Shown here piece after piece: positions 32,365 through 39,995 of a stretch of DNA of 64,000 nt (within the stretch, counting starts at the first letter, position 1; every line of letters starts with the position of its first letter). Both the position numbers and the translations under genes were made by a program. The notes beneath the pieces are model-generated. The model did no database searches and had not been told where the DNA came from. It was given only the letters and a program-made list of their open reading frames with translations. This DNA is from Amycolatopsis balhimycina FH 1894 (GTDB lineage Bacteria > Actinomycetota > Actinomycetes > Mycobacteriales > Pseudonocardiaceae): the NCBI RefSeq assembly GCF_000384295.1, contig NZ_KB913037.1, positions 5,638,822 to 5,702,821 on the forward strand, read 5' to 3'.

Positions 32365-32811
32365 TCAGGCGAGTTTCTCCGCGATGTCGCTGAAGTCCGA
32401 GGTGTTCCAGCGCTCCGGGCGCATCACGATCGCGATGTTGCCGCCGTGGGTTTCGTCGGTCGCGTCGGTGTACGCCTCGCTCACGCCCGGGGGCAGGTAG
32501 CGGGCCGCCATCTCGTGCCGCTCCGCCTTGGTCATCGGCCACGACTTCACGACCGGTCCCTCGACCGAGACGTACTTGTAGACGCCGTCCTGCTGCTGGA
32601 CGCACAGCGCGAACCGGCCGGCCGCTTCGATCAGCCGGGCCTTGCGCAGGCCGGGCGACGTCATGACGACGACGTCGCCGCCGGGCTCGTAGCGGTACCA
32701 GATCGGCGTGGTCAGCGGCGCCCGCCCGGGCTCGGCCGCGACGCTGAGCACGCCGACCTGCGGCTGGGCGAGGAACTGCTCGCGCTCTTCCTGGGTCATC
32801 TTGCGGGCCAT
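32365..32811 (-). CDS. PPOX-class flavin/F420-binding protein
   Basis: A 148-aa split-barrel protein of the pyridoxamine-5'-phosphate-oxidase-like family (VGVLSVAAEPGRAPLTTPIWYRY pattern, described in part; later FALCVQQQDG). It likely binds FMN or F420. ATG 32811 has AAGGAG 4-9 bases upstream. Divergent from a TetR gene, with one operator-like palindrome immediately upstream of its Shine-Dalgarno, so it is probably the TetR target. Confidence 0.85.
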   Translation of the reverse strand: MARKMTQEEREQFLAQPQVGVLSVAAEPGRAPLTTPIWYRYEPGGDVVVMTSPGLRKARLIEAAGRFALCVQQQDGVYKYVSVEGPVVKSWPMTKAERHEMAARYLPPGVSEAYTDATDETHGGNIAIVMRPERWNTSDFSDIAEKLA

Positions 32812-32820
32812 GACTGCTCC

Positions 32821-32844
32821 TTAAGGCAAACTGATTTGCCTTAA
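32821..32844. promoter_or_regulatory. TetR-type operator 1 (PPOX side)
   Basis: TTAAGGCAAA, spacer CTGA, then TTTGCCTTAA: a perfect 10-bp-arm palindrome adjoining the PPOX Shine-Dalgarno. Confidence 0.7.
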
Positions 32845-32866
32845 AGCTAGCCACAGTGGGCTCACA

Positions 32867-32886
32867 AAAGCAAGCGGTCTTGCTTT
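32867..32886. promoter_or_regulatory. TetR-type operator 2 (tetR side)
   Basis: AAAGCAAG, spacer CGGT, then CTTGCTTT: an 8-bp-arm palindrome with the same 4-base spacer and the same TTGC(C/T)TT half-site as operator 1, 12 bases before the tetR start. Confidence 0.65.
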
Positions 32887-32897
32887 AAGGTGGGCAC

Positions 32898-33437
32898 ATG
32901 ACCCGACCAGGCGGCCGTAGCGCCCGCGTCCGCGACGCGGTGCACGAAGCCGTCGTCGAGCTGCTCGCCGCGGGCGAGATCGACGCCGCCATCCCGAAGA
33001 TCGCCGAGCGCGCGGGCGTGAACCCGACGAGCGTCTACCGGCGCTGGGGCAGCCGGGACAACTTGCTGCTCGACGCCGCGGTGACGCGCCTGCGTTCGAC
33101 GTCGCCGATCCCGGACACCGGTTCGCTGCGCGGCGACCTGCTCGGCTGGGCCGAAGGCGTCGAGCGTGCGATGCGTGACCCGCGCGGGCAGATCCTGCTC
33201 CGCGCGCTCGTTGCCACCCTGAGGCCGGAGGAGAAGCCGGTCGAATACCTCCGGGCCCGGGGGGACGACCTGCAGGCCACCCTCGACAAGGCCGCGGAGC
33301 GCGGCGAGCCGGTGCCGTCGGTCGACGAGGTGCTCGACTACGTGCTGGCTCCGCTCTACCTGCGCGTGCTGTTCCGGCGCCCGGTCGAGCCGGGCACCGG
33401 GGCCCGGCTCGTCGAACGGCTGCTCACGGCGCTTTGA
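32898..33437 (+). CDS. TetR-family transcriptional regulator
   Basis: A 179-aa regulator. HTH near residues 30-52 (IPKIAERAGVNPTSVYRRWG); the C-terminal ligand domain resembles the TetR_C_11-like group (ALVATLRPE, DYVLAPLYLRVLF). ATG 32898. It likely represses itself and the divergent PPOX gene through the two palindromes between them. Its last codons lie in a 17-bp repeat that recurs at 35038. Confidence 0.9.
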   Translation: MTRPGGRSARVRDAVHEAVVELLAAGEIDAAIPKIAERAGVNPTSVYRRWGSRDNLLLDAAVTRLRSTSPIPDTGSLRGDLLGWAEGVERAMRDPRGQILLRALVATLRPEEKPVEYLRARGDDLQATLDKAAERGEPVPSVDEVLDYVLAPLYLRVLFRRPVEPGTGARLVERLLTAL

Positions 33438-33438
33438 G
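33422..33438. repeat. 17-bp direct repeat, left copy
   Basis: GCTCACGGCGCTTTGAG, identical to 35038-35054. It holds the tetR stop and the stop of the minus-strand gene at 33424. Confidence 0.85.
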
Positions 33439-33756
33439 TGCGGTGGCTCCGTTAAGGGTCACCCAGGTGATGCGGGCGCGGATGCGGTTGCCGTAGCTGA
33501 AGAGGCGCAGTGCGCGGCTGGGTGCCGACAGGCTCATGCGCCGGGCGTGGTCGGTGGTGATGACCTCGGTGTGATCGGGGAACGCGATGCCCCAGGCGGC
33601 GATCCTCGCGTCGACGCGTTCGCCGTACTCCTGCACTACGGCGAACAACCGTGGCGCTTCCAGGGCGACCATCTCTTCGATGAGCGCGGAGAACTCGGAT
33701 TCGTCGCAGAGTGGGTCTGCTCCGGCTGGGTCGTTCACCGTCGGTTCGGGTGTCAT
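33424..33756 (-). CDS. Hypothetical protein of the XRE/DUF397 cassette
   Basis: A 110-aa mostly helical protein (SEFSALIEEMVALEAPRLFA; TEVITTDHARRMSLSAPSRA). ATG 33756 is chosen because GGAG stands 6 bases upstream; ATG 33768 is an alternative. Similar small proteins accompany XRE/DUF397 pairs in actinobacteria. Divergent from the XRE gene across a tandem palindrome. Its last five codons lie in the 17-bp repeat. Confidence 0.65.
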   Translation of the reverse strand: MTPEPTVNDPAGADPLCDESEFSALIEEMVALEAPRLFAVVQEYGERVDARIAAWGIAFPDHTEVITTDHARRMSLSAPSRALRLFSYGNRIRARITWVTLNGATALKAP

Positions 33757-33889
33757 CACGTACTCCATCGGCGCCGGACCTGGTTCGTCGAGAAGCCTGG
33801 CGACACGGGTCGTGGATCTTCTCCGCTTGCCGTGTCGCCAGGGGCTACTGTGATCGCTTGTCAGAACTACAGAGCAGCCACGCTTCAAT

Positions 33890-33915
33890 GTAGTGTGCTA
33901 CAAAGTAGCGCGCTA
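33890..33915. promoter_or_regulatory. Tandem palindromic operator
   Basis: GTAGTGTGCTAC (33890-33901) and GTAGCGCGCTA (33905-33915), repeat period 15 bases, lie between the divergent cassette genes and probably bind the XRE regulator. Confidence 0.5.
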
Positions 33916-33977
33916 GCCCTTGGCGTGGTCTTTTCGGGTGATGAATGAGCCATGAGCTCTGCCGGGAGGTGACGCCG

Positions 33978-34853
33978 ATGGTCGAGTCGAGCCGGAGCGC
34001 GCTCAAGCGATGGATCGGCGTCGAGCTGAAGCGACTGCGTCAACGAGCCGAGTACGAGCGCGCCGACGTGGCGGAGCGCCTGGGCAAGACCGCCGCGTGG
34101 CCGGGCCACGTCGAGGTCGGCCGGAACCTGCCCAGCGCTGCCGATCTGGAAGTCCTGCTCACCTGGTACGGCCACGCGGACCGCATCCAGTTCTTCCGGA
34201 CGCTGCTGTCTCGTGCCAAGAAGGGCAAGGACTGGTGGATCGGGTTCTCCGACGTCACACCCGAGTGGTTCACCATGTACCTGGGCCTGGAATCCATCGC
34301 CCGGCAGCTCAGCGGCTACGACGCCATGGTCGTGCACGGGCTGTTCCAGCTGCCTGAATACGCCGAAGCGATCATCCGCGAGGTCAATCCCACCTTGCCC
34401 GACGCCGAAGTGAATCGTCGCGTCGAACTGCGCATGGCGCGCCACGAGGTGCTCACTCACCGCACCGACCTGGAACCGCTGCAGGTGTGGCGTGTCATCG
34501 ACGAAGCCGCGCTGCGCCGGGTCGTCGGGGGCCCGGCCGTGATGCGCCGCCAGCTCGAGCGGCTGATCAAGCTGGCCGAGCTGTCGAATGTCACGGTGCA
34601 GGTCCTGCCTGCCGCCGCCGGTGGTCACCCCGGCATCGAGGGGGCCTTCACGATCATGGACTACCCGGCCGAATTCGAGGACGACCCGGGCACCGTCTGG
34701 TTCGAGTCCCGCATCCGCGGCACGTTCATCGAAGACCCTGCCGAGATCGCGATCTACCGCGATGACCTGACCCGCATTCAGGTGAACAAGGCCCTCAAAC
34801 CGGATCAGAGCATCGCCCTGATCAAGCAAGTTGCGAAGGAGATCACCCGGTGA
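33978..34853 (+). CDS. XRE-family regulator with DUF5753 domain
   Basis: A 291-aa protein: an N-terminal HTH (~10-65; ELKRLRQRAEYERADVAERL) and a DUF5753 C-terminal domain (GLFQLPEYAEAI; VWRVIDEAALRR; VQVLPAAAGGHPG). ATG 33978 is chosen because GGGAGG lies 8 bases upstream. The stop overlaps the DUF397 start (GTGA). Such pairs are known in Streptomyces (WhiJ-like systems) and have been proposed as antitoxin-like or developmental regulators. Confidence 0.88.
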   Translation: MVESSRSALKRWIGVELKRLRQRAEYERADVAERLGKTAAWPGHVEVGRNLPSAADLEVLLTWYGHADRIQFFRTLLSRAKKGKDWWIGFSDVTPEWFTMYLGLESIARQLSGYDAMVVHGLFQLPEYAEAIIREVNPTLPDAEVNRRVELRMARHEVLTHRTDLEPLQVWRVIDEAALRRVVGGPAVMRRQLERLIKLAELSNVTVQVLPAAAGGHPGIEGAFTIMDYPAEFEDDPGTVWFESRIRGTFIEDPAEIAIYRDDLTRIQVNKALKPDQSIALIKQVAKEITR

Positions 34854-35053
34854 ACCAAGCTGAAGCCCTGACCGCCCTCCGTGATGCCGACGGTTGGTTC
34901 AAGTCCAGCGCCAGCGGAGGCCAGGGCGAGTGCGTCGAGGTGAACACCGCGACGACCGAATGGGTCGGCGTCCGGGACTCCAAGCTCGGCGCCGGCTCGC
35001 CTGTCCTGGCCTTCTCCCGTGATCAGTGGCGGGCGGCGCTCACGGCGCTTTGA
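34850..35053 (+). CDS. DUF397 protein
   Basis: A 67-aa DUF397 protein (WFKSSASGGQGECVEVN; WVGVRDSKLG; FSRDQWRAAL). GTG 34850 overlaps the XRE stop. The C-terminus stops early compared with the family's usual ...AFLxAVKxGxF ending; its last codons are supplied by the 17-bp repeat. It probably acts with the preceding XRE protein. The end overlaps the convergent permease gene by 14 bases. Confidence 0.88.
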   Translation: MNQAEALTALRDADGWFKSSASGGQGECVEVNTATTEWVGVRDSKLGAGSPVLAFSRDQWRAALTAL

Positions 35054-35054
35054 G
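35038..35054. repeat. 17-bp direct repeat, right copy
   Basis: GCTCACGGCGCTTTGAG, identical to 33422-33438. It holds the DUF397 stop and the permease stop on the opposite strand. Confidence 0.85.
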
Positions 35055-36362
35055 CAGGTCCGGCTCGCGGCGCTGTCCGAGGTGGTTGAACAGCAGGTTC
35101 AGCGAGAAGGCCAGGAACGCGGTCACCGTGATCGGGCTGCCGCCGATCGTCTGCAGCCAGGTCGGAAAGTGCTTGAAGAAGTCGGGCACGAACGCCGGGA
35201 GCAGCCCGACGCCGAGGGCCACCGCCACGACGAACGTGTTGTGGTTGCCGGAGAACTCCACCTTGCGCAGGTTCTGCACGCCGACCGCGGCGACCATCGC
35301 GAACATCACCACCGCGACGCCGCCGATCACCGGCTCCGGGATCGCCGCGATGAACGCGCCGATCTTCGGCACCAGGCCCATCAGGACGAGCACCCCGCCG
35401 GTCACCGCGGCGACCCAGCGGCTGCGCACGCCCGTCATCTGCACCAGGCCGACGTTCTGCGCGAACGCCGTGTCGGGGAAGGAGTTCATCACGCCGCCGA
35501 GGACGGCCGAGACGCCGTCGGTGGCCAGGCCGCGCGCGAGGTCGGCGTCGGTCGGCGGCCGCCCGGTGATCTCGCCGACGGCGATCAGGTCGGCCGTGGA
35601 CTCGGTGAACGTCACCAGCATGACCACGCACATCGACAGCACCGCCGCGATCGGGAACGTCGGCGCGCCGAAGTGGAACGGCGAGGCGAGGCCGAACCAG
35701 CCCGCGTCGCCGATGCCGTCCCCGTGCACCAGGCCCATCGGCACCGCCACGACCAGCCCGATGACGAGTGCCAGCAGCGGCCCGACCTGGTTGGCGAATC
35801 CCCGCAGCACCCGCGTGAAGAACACGACCAGCGCGATCACGCCGAACGCCAGCGCGATGTGCGACGGCGCCGCGTAGTCCGGCGCGCTCGAGTCGTGCCC
35901 GGCGATCATCGCCGCGCCGGGTCCGACCAGCGAGACGCCGATGACCAGCAGCAGCGTCCCGGAGACCAGCGGCGGGAAGAAGCGGATCATCTTGGCGAAC
36001 GGCTTCGCGATCAGCAGCCCGAAGACGCCGGACGCGAGCATCGCGCCGTACACCGCGGGCAGGCCGTACTGCGACGCGATGAGGATCATCGGGTTGACGA
36101 CGCTGAACGTCGCGCCCGCCACCACCGGCAGCCGGATGCCGAGGACCTTCCCGATCCCGACCGCCTGGATCAGCGTCGCGATGCCCGCGACCAGGAGGTC
36201 GGCGTTGACCAGCAGCCCGATCGTCGCCGGGTCCAGCTTCAGCGCGCTGCCGACGATCAGCGGCACGGCGACCGAGCCGGCGTACATGATCGACATGTGC
36301 TGCAGGCCGAGCAGCGTCAGCCGTCCGGCCGGAAGACCTTCGTCGACCGGGTGTTTCGTCAT
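35040..36362 (-). CDS. Nucleobase:cation symporter, NCS2 family
   Basis: A 440-aa, ~14-TM permease of the uracil/xanthine/urate family. MYAGSVAVPLIVG in TM1, FTESTADLIAVGE in TM8 (substrate-site Glu region) and NHNTFVVAVALGVG near the end are characteristic. The best guess is xanthine or uric acid uptake. ATG 36362. Divergent from the MetE-like gene. The C-terminal LLKAP* shares the 17-bp repeat. Confidence 0.9.
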   Translation of the reverse strand: MTKHPVDEGLPAGRLTLLGLQHMSIMYAGSVAVPLIVGSALKLDPATIGLLVNADLLVAGIATLIQAVGIGKVLGIRLPVVAGATFSVVNPMILIASQYGLPAVYGAMLASGVFGLLIAKPFAKMIRFFPPLVSGTLLLVIGVSLVGPGAAMIAGHDSSAPDYAAPSHIALAFGVIALVVFFTRVLRGFANQVGPLLALVIGLVVAVPMGLVHGDGIGDAGWFGLASPFHFGAPTFPIAAVLSMCVVMLVTFTESTADLIAVGEITGRPPTDADLARGLATDGVSAVLGGVMNSFPDTAFAQNVGLVQMTGVRSRWVAAVTGGVLVLMGLVPKIGAFIAAIPEPVIGGVAVVMFAMVAAVGVQNLRKVEFSGNHNTFVVAVALGVGLLPAFVPDFFKHFPTWLQTIGGSPITVTAFLAFSLNLLFNHLGQRREPDLLKAP

Positions 36363-36478
36363 GAACAGCCCCTTTCCGCCGGTCAGCCAATCGGTGACGG
36401 TGACGGTAGCAAGTCCCGCCCGTGATGATCTTGTTTCGAGGGGCGGCGCGAAGGCCGCGAATGTGTGACCATCGGTGC

Positions 36479-37618
36479 ATGACTTCGGGCGGTATTTCCC
36501 AGGTGGGTCCGCCGTTTCGCGCCGATCACGTCGGGAGCCTGCTGCGGCCCCCGGTGCTGCGTGACGCGCGGCGGCGGCACGAAAGCGGCGAGATCGGCGC
36601 GGAGCAGCTCCGCGCGGTCGAGGACGACGCGATCCGCGACGTGATCAAGATGCAGAAGGCGGCCGGGCTGAGCTCGGCGACCGACGGTGAGTTCCGGCGT
36701 GCCTCGTGGCACATGGACTTCATCTACTCGCTCGGCGGGATCTCGAGGAGCGACGAGCGGCTGCACGTGAAGTTCCACAACCTGGCGGGCGACCTCGAGT
36801 TCAGCCCGCCGGGCCTGCAGGTCGACGGCAAGGTGCGGCTCGACGAGCCGATCTTCGCCGACCACTTCCGGTTCCTCGAGTCCCATGTGGACCCCGGCGT
36901 GACGCCGAAGCTGACCATCCCGTCGCCGAGCATGGTCTACTACCGCGGCGGCCGGGCCGCGGTGAGCGAGAGCGTCTATCCGGACCTCGAAGAGTTCTTC
37001 GCCGACCTGAGCACGGCCTACAAGGACCAGATCACCGCGATGACCGGCCTCGGCTGCCGGTACCTGCAGCTCGACGACACCAGCCTCGCCTACCTGAACG
37101 ACCCGGCGCAGCGGGAGCTCGTCGCGCGGATGGGCGGCGACCCGGACACCCAGCACGTGCGCAACATCGCGACGATGAACGCGGCGCTGGCCGGCCGTCC
37201 CGATGGCCTGACCGTGACGACCCACCTGTGCCGCGGCAACTTCCGGTCGTCGTGGGCCGCCGAGGGCAGCTACGAGTTCGTCGCGGAGGCGCTGTTCGGG
37301 GAGCTGGCGGTCGACGGGTTCTTCCTCGAGTACGACGACGAACGCTCCGGCGGCTTCGAGCCGCTGCGGTTCGTGCCCAAGGACAAGAAGGTCGTCCTCG
37401 GCCTGGTCACGACCAAGCGGCCGGAGCTCGAGGACCCGGACGTCCTGGTGCGGCGGATCGAAGAGGCTTCGCGCTATGTCGACATCGACCGGCTCTGCCT
37501 GTCGCCGCAGTGCGGGTTCTCCTCGACCGAGGAGGGCAACGACCTGACCACGGACGACCAGCTGCGGAAGCTGGAGCTGATCGTCGCGACGGCCGACCGC
37601 GTCTGGGGAGGCAAATGA
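36479..37618 (+). CDS. MetE C-terminal-domain-like methyltransferase
   Basis: A 379-aa protein equal to the catalytic barrel of cobalamin-independent methionine synthase, without the N-terminal half. Zn-site residues appear conserved: His and Cys in TTHLCRGN, Glu in FFLEYDD and Cys in SPQCGFSS. It may use a non-folate methyl donor, for example an O- or S-methyl compound. ATG 36479. First gene of an operon with NIPSNAP, IclR, reductase and pobA, which hints at handling methyl groups from aromatics (inference). Confidence 0.82.
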   Translation: MTSGGISQVGPPFRADHVGSLLRPPVLRDARRRHESGEIGAEQLRAVEDDAIRDVIKMQKAAGLSSATDGEFRRASWHMDFIYSLGGISRSDERLHVKFHNLAGDLEFSPPGLQVDGKVRLDEPIFADHFRFLESHVDPGVTPKLTIPSPSMVYYRGGRAAVSESVYPDLEEFFADLSTAYKDQITAMTGLGCRYLQLDDTSLAYLNDPAQRELVARMGGDPDTQHVRNIATMNAALAGRPDGLTVTTHLCRGNFRSSWAAEGSYEFVAEALFGELAVDGFFLEYDDERSGGFEPLRFVPKDKKVVLGLVTTKRPELEDPDVLVRRIEEASRYVDIDRLCLSPQCGFSSTEEGNDLTTDDQLRKLELIVATADRVWGGK

Positions 37619-37959
37619 TCACGTGCGTCGTCGACTACGTCATCGACGCCGCGAAGCTCCCCGACTTCGAACGCTTCGCCGCGGCGTGGATGCGGCTGGT
37701 GCAGCGCGAAGGCGGCGTCCACCACGGCTACTTCCTGCCGGCGGAGGGGGCGAGCGACGAAGCACGCGCGCTGTTCAGCTTCGAGAGCCTCGCCGCGTAC
37801 GAGCGCTACCGGACGCTGTTCGGCGTCGACCCGGATTTCATCGAGGCCGACAAGATCCGCGAGGAAAGCGGGTGCGTGGTGCGGTACCGGCGGACGTTCA
37901 TGCGCCCGCTGCTCCCGGACGACGAACCGGGCGACGAACCGGGCGACGAAGACGGGTGA
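37615..37959 (+). CDS. NIPSNAP-family protein
   Basis: A 114-aa dimeric ferredoxin-like-fold protein (VVDYVIDAAKLPDFERFAAAW; HHGYFLPAEG; FGVDPDF). The C-terminal tail repeats DDEPGDEPGDED. ATG 37615 overlaps the upstream stop and its own stop overlaps the IclR start, so it is tightly coupled. The biochemical role is unknown. Confidence 0.82.
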   Translation: MITCVVDYVIDAAKLPDFERFAAAWMRLVQREGGVHHGYFLPAEGASDEARALFSFESLAAYERYRTLFGVDPDFIEADKIREESGCVVRYRRTFMRPLLPDDEPGDEPGDEDG

Positions 37960-38747
37960 GACACAGCGCGTCGCGGCCGCCGTCGGTCGTGGACCGGGTC
38001 CTCGATCTGCTGGGCGCGTTCACGGCCGAGCGGCCGCGGCTGACGCTGTCGGAGCTCAGCCGCCGGGCCGGGCTGCCGCTGTCGACCACGCACCGGCTGG
38101 CCGGCGAGCTGACCAGGCGCGGCGCGCTCGTGCGCGACGAAGCGGGCGAGTACCGCGTCGGGCTGTGGCTGTGGGAGGTCGCGTCGCTCGCGCCGCACGG
38201 CGCGGAGCTGCGGGAGAGCGCGATGCCGTTCCTGGAGGACCTCTACGAGGCCACGCACCAGAACGTGCAGCTCGCGGTGCTCGACGGGCCGGAGGTGGTG
38301 TTCGTCGAGCGCATCTCCGGCCGCGGCGCGGTCAACGTCCTGACGCGGGTCGGCGGCCGGCTGCCCGCGCACGCGACCGGCGTCGGCCAGGTGCTGCTGG
38401 CGCACGCGCCGGCCGAGGCGCAGGAAGAGGTCCTGACCGGCCCGCTGAAGACGTTCACGCCGAAGACGATCGGCTCGCCCGAGCAGCTGCGGCGGGTGCT
38501 GGCGGACGTTCGCCGCGACGGATACGCGATCAGCGACGGCCAGATCGAACTGGTCGCCCTGTCGGTGGCGGCGCCCGTGTACGACTCGACGGACGAGGTG
38601 GTGGCGGCGATCTCGGTCGTCGTCCCCGCCGAGGGGACGGATCCGCGGACGCTGATCCCGGCGGTGCGGGCGGCGGCGCGCGGCATTTCGCGGGTGCTGG
38701 GCGCGCCGCGGGCACTGCGGTCCTCCGGCGACTCCTCGACGGCTTGA
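37956..38747 (+). CDS. IclR-family regulator (PobR/PcaR-like)
   Basis: A 263-aa regulator. A winged HTH lies near 10-70 (LTLSELSRRAGLPLSTTHRLAGEL), followed by the IclR ligand domain (VQLAVLDGPEVVFVERI; GGRLPAHATGVGQVLLA). GTG 37956 overlaps the NIPSNAP stop. It is embedded in the operon with pobA, so it most likely controls 4-hydroxybenzoate or protocatechuate use. Confidence 0.88.
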   Translation: MRHSASRPPSVVDRVLDLLGAFTAERPRLTLSELSRRAGLPLSTTHRLAGELTRRGALVRDEAGEYRVGLWLWEVASLAPHGAELRESAMPFLEDLYEATHQNVQLAVLDGPEVVFVERISGRGAVNVLTRVGGRLPAHATGVGQVLLAHAPAEAQEEVLTGPLKTFTPKTIGSPEQLRRVLADVRRDGYAISDGQIELVALSVAAPVYDSTDEVVAAISVVVPAEGTDPRTLIPAVRAAARGISRVLGAPRALRSSGDSSTA

Positions 38748-38762
38748 GCCTCTTGTGATCGG

Positions 38763-39995
38763 ATGAAAGGCATGGGTGGACAGAACACGGTTCTCGTCGT
38801 CGGGGCGGGGCAGAGCGGGTTCCAGGCCGTGGCTTCGCTGCGGGATCGCGGCTTCGACGGCCGGGTCGTGCTGGTCGGGGAGGAGCCGGGCGTGCCGTAC
38901 CAGCGGCCGCCGCTGTCGAAGGCCTACCTGGCCGGGACCGCCGGGCAGGAACAGCTGTACCTGCGTGGTGAGGACTTCTTCGCCGAGAAGGACATCGAGC
39001 TGGTCGACGCCCGGGTCGAGGCCCTCGACCGCGGCGCGCGCGAAATCCGGCTCGAAGACGGCCGGAAGCTCGGCTACGACCACCTGATCCTCGCCACCGG
39101 CGCGCGCAACCGGCGGCTGCCCGTGCCCGGCGCGGACCTGCCGGGCGTGCTGACCCTGCGCACCCGCGACGACGCCGACCGGTTGCGCGCGTCGCTCGAA
39201 CAGGCCGGGAACGTCGTCGTGGTCGGCGGCGGGTTCATCGGGCTGGAGTTCGCCTCGCACGCCGGCCGCCCGGTGACGATCGTCGAGGCGCAGGACCGGC
39301 TGCTCAACCGGGTCGCGACGCCGGAAATCTCCGCCTACTTCGCTTCGCTGCACCGCAAGGCCGGGCACACGGTGGTGCTCGGCCAGGGCGTCACGGCCCT
39401 GCACGGCGACGAGCGCGTCCGCGAGGTCGAGCTGTCCGACGGCACCCGGCTGCCCGCCGACCTGGTCGTGGTCGCCGTCGGTGTCGTGCCCGAGACGACG
39501 CTCGCTGCGGCCGCCGGTCTTCCCGTGGACAACGGCGTCGTCGTCGACGAGCACCTGCGCACGGCGGACCCGCGGATCTTCGCCATCGGCGACTGCGCGA
39601 ACTTCCCGTGCGTGCAGGCCGGGGCGGCGACGCGGCTGGAGTCCGTGCAGAACGCCGTCGACCACGCCCGGTGCGTGGCCGCGGTGCTGACCGGCACGCC
39701 CGAGCCGTACGCGAGCCTGCCGTGGTTCTGGACGGACCAGGCGGGCGCGAAGCTGCAGATCGCCGGGATCCTCGCCCGGGCCGACCGGACGGTGGTCGCC
39801 GGCGACCCGGCCGAGGGCAAGTTCTCCGTGCTGTCCTTCCGCGACGACGTCCTCATCGCCGTCGAGTCGGTCAACCGGCCGGCCGACCACGTCGCCGCGC
39901 GGCGCCTGTTCGCCGCGGAGCCGCGGCCCGCGTACGCCGACCTCGAAGCGAGCGCCTTCGATCTCAAGGCACATCTGAAGGCGAGGGCGGCGTGA
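38763..39995 (+). CDS. NAD(P)H:ferredoxin reductase (rhodocoxin-reductase-like)
   Basis: A 410-aa FAD enzyme. The first dinucleotide motif is VLVVGAGQSGFQA, with PYQRPPLSKAYL, ATGARNRRLPVPG, the NAD motif VVVGGGFIGLEFA, and the FAD motif IFAIGDCANFP. It normally passes electrons from NADH to a [2Fe-2S] ferredoxin for a P450 or Rieske oxygenase, but no ferredoxin gene is nearby. ATG 38763; ATG 38772 is possible. The stop overlaps pobA. Confidence 0.88.
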   Translation: MKGMGGQNTVLVVGAGQSGFQAVASLRDRGFDGRVVLVGEEPGVPYQRPPLSKAYLAGTAGQEQLYLRGEDFFAEKDIELVDARVEALDRGAREIRLEDGRKLGYDHLILATGARNRRLPVPGADLPGVLTLRTRDDADRLRASLEQAGNVVVVGGGFIGLEFASHAGRPVTIVEAQDRLLNRVATPEISAYFASLHRKAGHTVVLGQGVTALHGDERVREVELSDGTRLPADLVVVAVGVVPETTLAAAAGLPVDNGVVVDEHLRTADPRIFAIGDCANFPCVQAGAATRLESVQNAVDHARCVAAVLTGTPEPYASLPWFWTDQAGAKLQIAGILARADRTVVAGDPAEGKFSVLSFRDDVLIAVESVNRPADHVAARRLFAAEPRPAYADLEASAFDLKAHLKARAA

